A stretch of DNA of 64,000 bases from Sphingomonas bisphenolicum (GTDB taxonomy: Bacteria > Pseudomonadota > Alphaproteobacteria > Sphingomonadales > Sphingomonadaceae). The notes beneath the pieces were generated by a model that saw nothing but the letters and a program-made list of their open reading frames with translations, was not told where the DNA came from and did no database searches. The DNA lies in NCBI RefSeq assembly GCF_024349785.1, contig NZ_AP018817.1, positions 3,131,501 through 3,195,500 on the forward strand, written 5' to 3'. How positions within the stretch are numbered: position 1 is the stretch's first letter; each line of letters starts with the position of its first letter. Below, piece by piece: positions 62,423 to 64,000 of the stretch. The translations under genes and the position numbers were made by a program.

Positions 62423-64000
62423 TTCGTCAGCCTCAACTGAGATATTTCATCCGCAATCTGCTGAAAGTTGGAAATTAGCGTGGCGCTGTTAGCAGCTACA
62501 TAGAAACGGTTTGGCGACGCACAGGACTGAAGCAACGCCTGTGCCCCGGAACTGACACCCGACCCGAAGGAGATTACCCACAAGGTGATATTCTTCGATT
62601 TGATAGCCGAGCACAGAGCCTTGGTGCGTTCGTTGACAACAGAGGTGAGGACATTGGAACTCGGCCCTGCATTGCTACGCGTCTGTCGCCTGTCCCACCA
62701 GCCAATTCCATGGGCGGTATAGCCTTGATTACTCGTAACCGTGTCGCCGTCGGTCATAAATACCAGATGGCGTTCGATCTCACCGCCGGTGGGTGTGAAC
62801 GCATTTTCCGATTCGAACAGACCGGTCGGGGACATAAGCCGCGCCCCCCAAAGTAGGCCAATATCATGGTAGGTGTTGCCGTTCGGGTATAGCGTGTTCA
62901 CGTAGGATTCGAACGCGTTAGCGGAGGAATAGACCTTGAGCTTCGATGCCGACGTGGGACAGGCGTAGGTGTAGTTTCGACTAAGGTCCGAACTCGTCTT
63001 GACCTTTGCAGTCGTCCAATTGCCGGCGCTATCATAGCGGCCCCATACAAGATCCGGCAGGAGCGGACGCCATTTGCTGGCATCCGACCCATTAGGGACA
63101 AGATCAATGTTCATATCGAGGGCGCCGGCGGGGATCGGGCTGAACTCGCCGGTCGGATCGTCATCGCTGTTCTGATATGTCTGGCGTTCCTCGATGCAGC
63201 CGTCCCAACCGATCGTAGCAGTCTGGCCGAATGCGCCAACAGGCGCTGTAATGCCGGTGCTCCAGCTACTTCCTCCAGCTTTTAGGCCGGACACGTTGAA
63301 CGTCAGTTGATCATATTCATATTCCTTGAAGCCGGTGGTATCGGTACGTTGATAATTTCGCTTCAAATAGCCGCTGATATAGCGCCGCTGTAACTGGCAC
63401 TTCCCGCTGACCATCACGCCTTGATAGTTGTAATAGCGGCCATCCTGATTGGTGGACCAGCTGACCACCCGGCTGGCACCGCTCCCGCTTACGCTTTCAT
63501 TGTAGGGCGCGCTTTCAGTCCCGGTCATTTCGGTTGAATCGGCTGGTATTTTTCCCGCGCAGCTCGTACCACTGGCGCTTCCGAAATTCTCCCAAGCGCT
63601 CCAGTTCATGTTGTAAGGGATTTGTTCTGCAGAAACGACTTCAGCCTTGCCCTCCTTATAGCCGTCTACATCAACCCCTCCCGCCATCTTCGCCTTGCGC
63701 GACTGATAGAGCGCGCTATCGACCATCCAGTCGTTGCGCAGCAGGCGTCCGACATTCACGTTCGACGAATAAGGGACGAAGCCGAAGCGCAATTGCACGT
63801 CATTGTTGCGGCTGCCGGTCGGATTACTCCCACAGTCAGCGGAGGTATCGACCTTCGCCAAGGCTTCATAGAAGCATTTGACCGCCTTTTTCAGGCCATT
63901 GATCTTGGTGTCGCTGTCGCCTGCATTGATCGATGCCATCGACCCCGTCGTGTCGAGAACGAACATCACATCCGTGTTGGGTATACGCATTTCCGCGTCG
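62419..64000 (-). CDS. TadG-like pilus protein with von Willebrand A domain (5' end outside the window)
   Basis: At least 526 residues; the frame is still open at the window edge, so the true start lies beyond 64000. The metal-site motif MFVLDTTGSMASI (DxTGS) marks a VWA domain. Further pieces of the fold are HLVFMTDGDTVTSNQGY and ITLWVISFGSG. A large insert between them is rich in Ser, Gly, Asn and Tyr. The missing N-terminus would carry the TadE/TadG hydrophobic helix. VWA-type TadG proteins are envelope components of Tad pili. Confidence 0.87.
   Translation of the reverse strand, partial: DAEMRIPNTDVMFVLDTTGSMASINAGDSDTKINGLKKAVKCFYEALAKVDTSADCGSNPTGSRNNDVQLRFGFVPYSSNVNVGRLLRNDWMVDSALYQSRKAKMAGGVDVDGYKEGKAEVVSAEQIPYNMNWSAWENFGSASGTSCAGKIPADSTEMTGTESAPYNESVSGSGASRVVSWSTNQDGRYYNYQGVMVSGKCQLQRRYISGYLKRNYQRTDTTGFKEYEYDQLTFNVSGLKAGGSSWSTGITAPVGAFGQTATIGWDGCIEERQTYQNSDDDPTGEFSPIPAGALDMNIDLVPNGSDASKWRPLLPDLVWGRYDSAGNWTTAKVKTSSDLSRNYTYACPTSASKLKVYSSANAFESYVNTLYPNGNTYHDIGLLWGARLMSPTGLFESENAFTPTGGEIERHLVFMTDGDTVTSNQGYTAHGIGWWDRRQTRSNAGPSSNVLTSVVNERTKALCSAIKSKNITLWVISFGSGVSSGAQALLQSCASPNRFYVAANSATLISNFQQIADEISQLRLTK

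Overview
The window is high-GC DNA from an alphaproteobacterium, most likely a sphingomonad (Sphingobium/Sphingomonas-like). Support for this comes from HWE/HisKA_2-type sensor kinases with LOV and phytochrome input, two GGAAC-N16/17-GTT sites resembling EcfG (general stress sigma) promoters, dense 4-nt start/stop overlaps in operons, and the IS families present. I made no database comparison, so the taxonomic call is an inference. No rRNA, tRNA or CRISPR array was seen.

Layout. 0-6.2 kb: a partial gene end, a small conserved protein, a cupin/xth pair on the minus strand, then a Crp/Fnr regulator, a 55-residue partner protein and a PAS/GAF hybrid histidine kinase. 6.3-8.9 kb: an intact-looking IS21-family element with an 8-bp target duplication, ending 25 bp before a putative EcfG promoter that drives a LOV histidine kinase and response regulator (9.0-10.6 kb). 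A decayed EAL phosphodiesterase gene follows. 11.4-17.7 kb: a DUF2252 protein, a PRC-barrel membrane protein coupled to a short Mfd-like translocase, and a PHB-depolymerase-type esterase. 17.8-28.3 kb: a nine-gene minus-strand chemosensory operon (receptor, triple CheW, CheB, CheR, CheA, STAS-like, CheY, CheC, hybrid kinase), with no flagellar genes beside it. 28.4-38.1 kb: a stress/redox region with a catalase-like protein, a sorbosone-dehydrogenase-like lipoprotein, a DUF2231 protein, SRPBCC, a zinc alcohol dehydrogenase, an SDR, a second Crp/Fnr plus small-protein module, and KatE.

38.2-44.5 kb: seven overlapping genes (three glycosyltransferases of different folds, an acyl-CoA-dehydrogenase-like protein, a PIG-L deacetylase, a NodS-like methyltransferase and a further GT2). 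They look like a pathway for a modified aminosugar-containing glycan or glycolipid whose product I cannot name. 44.5-48.4 kb: a DUF2383 protein, a paralogue cut by a stop codon, and a complete bacteriophytochrome kinase fused to a receiver.

48.9-58.6 kb is a mobile-element graveyard. An IS5 element sits inside an IS3 element, which abuts an IS5 remnant. An IS481 copy borrows its stop codon from its target duplication. A second nest has IS5 inside IS3 inside IS66, next to decayed P2-like tail genes (V, W, FI). Removing each nested element together with one target-duplication copy restores the host transposase reading frame. The right edge (58.7-64 kb) holds a PAS-GGDEF-EAL-PilZ protein and the end of a Tad pilus cluster (TadG-like VWA protein and two TadE-like pseudopilins).

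The recurring theme is environmental sensing (blue light, red light, chemosensory input, c-di-GMP, Crp/Fnr) next to oxidative and general stress functions, with surface structures (glycan cluster, Tad pili) as plausible outputs.
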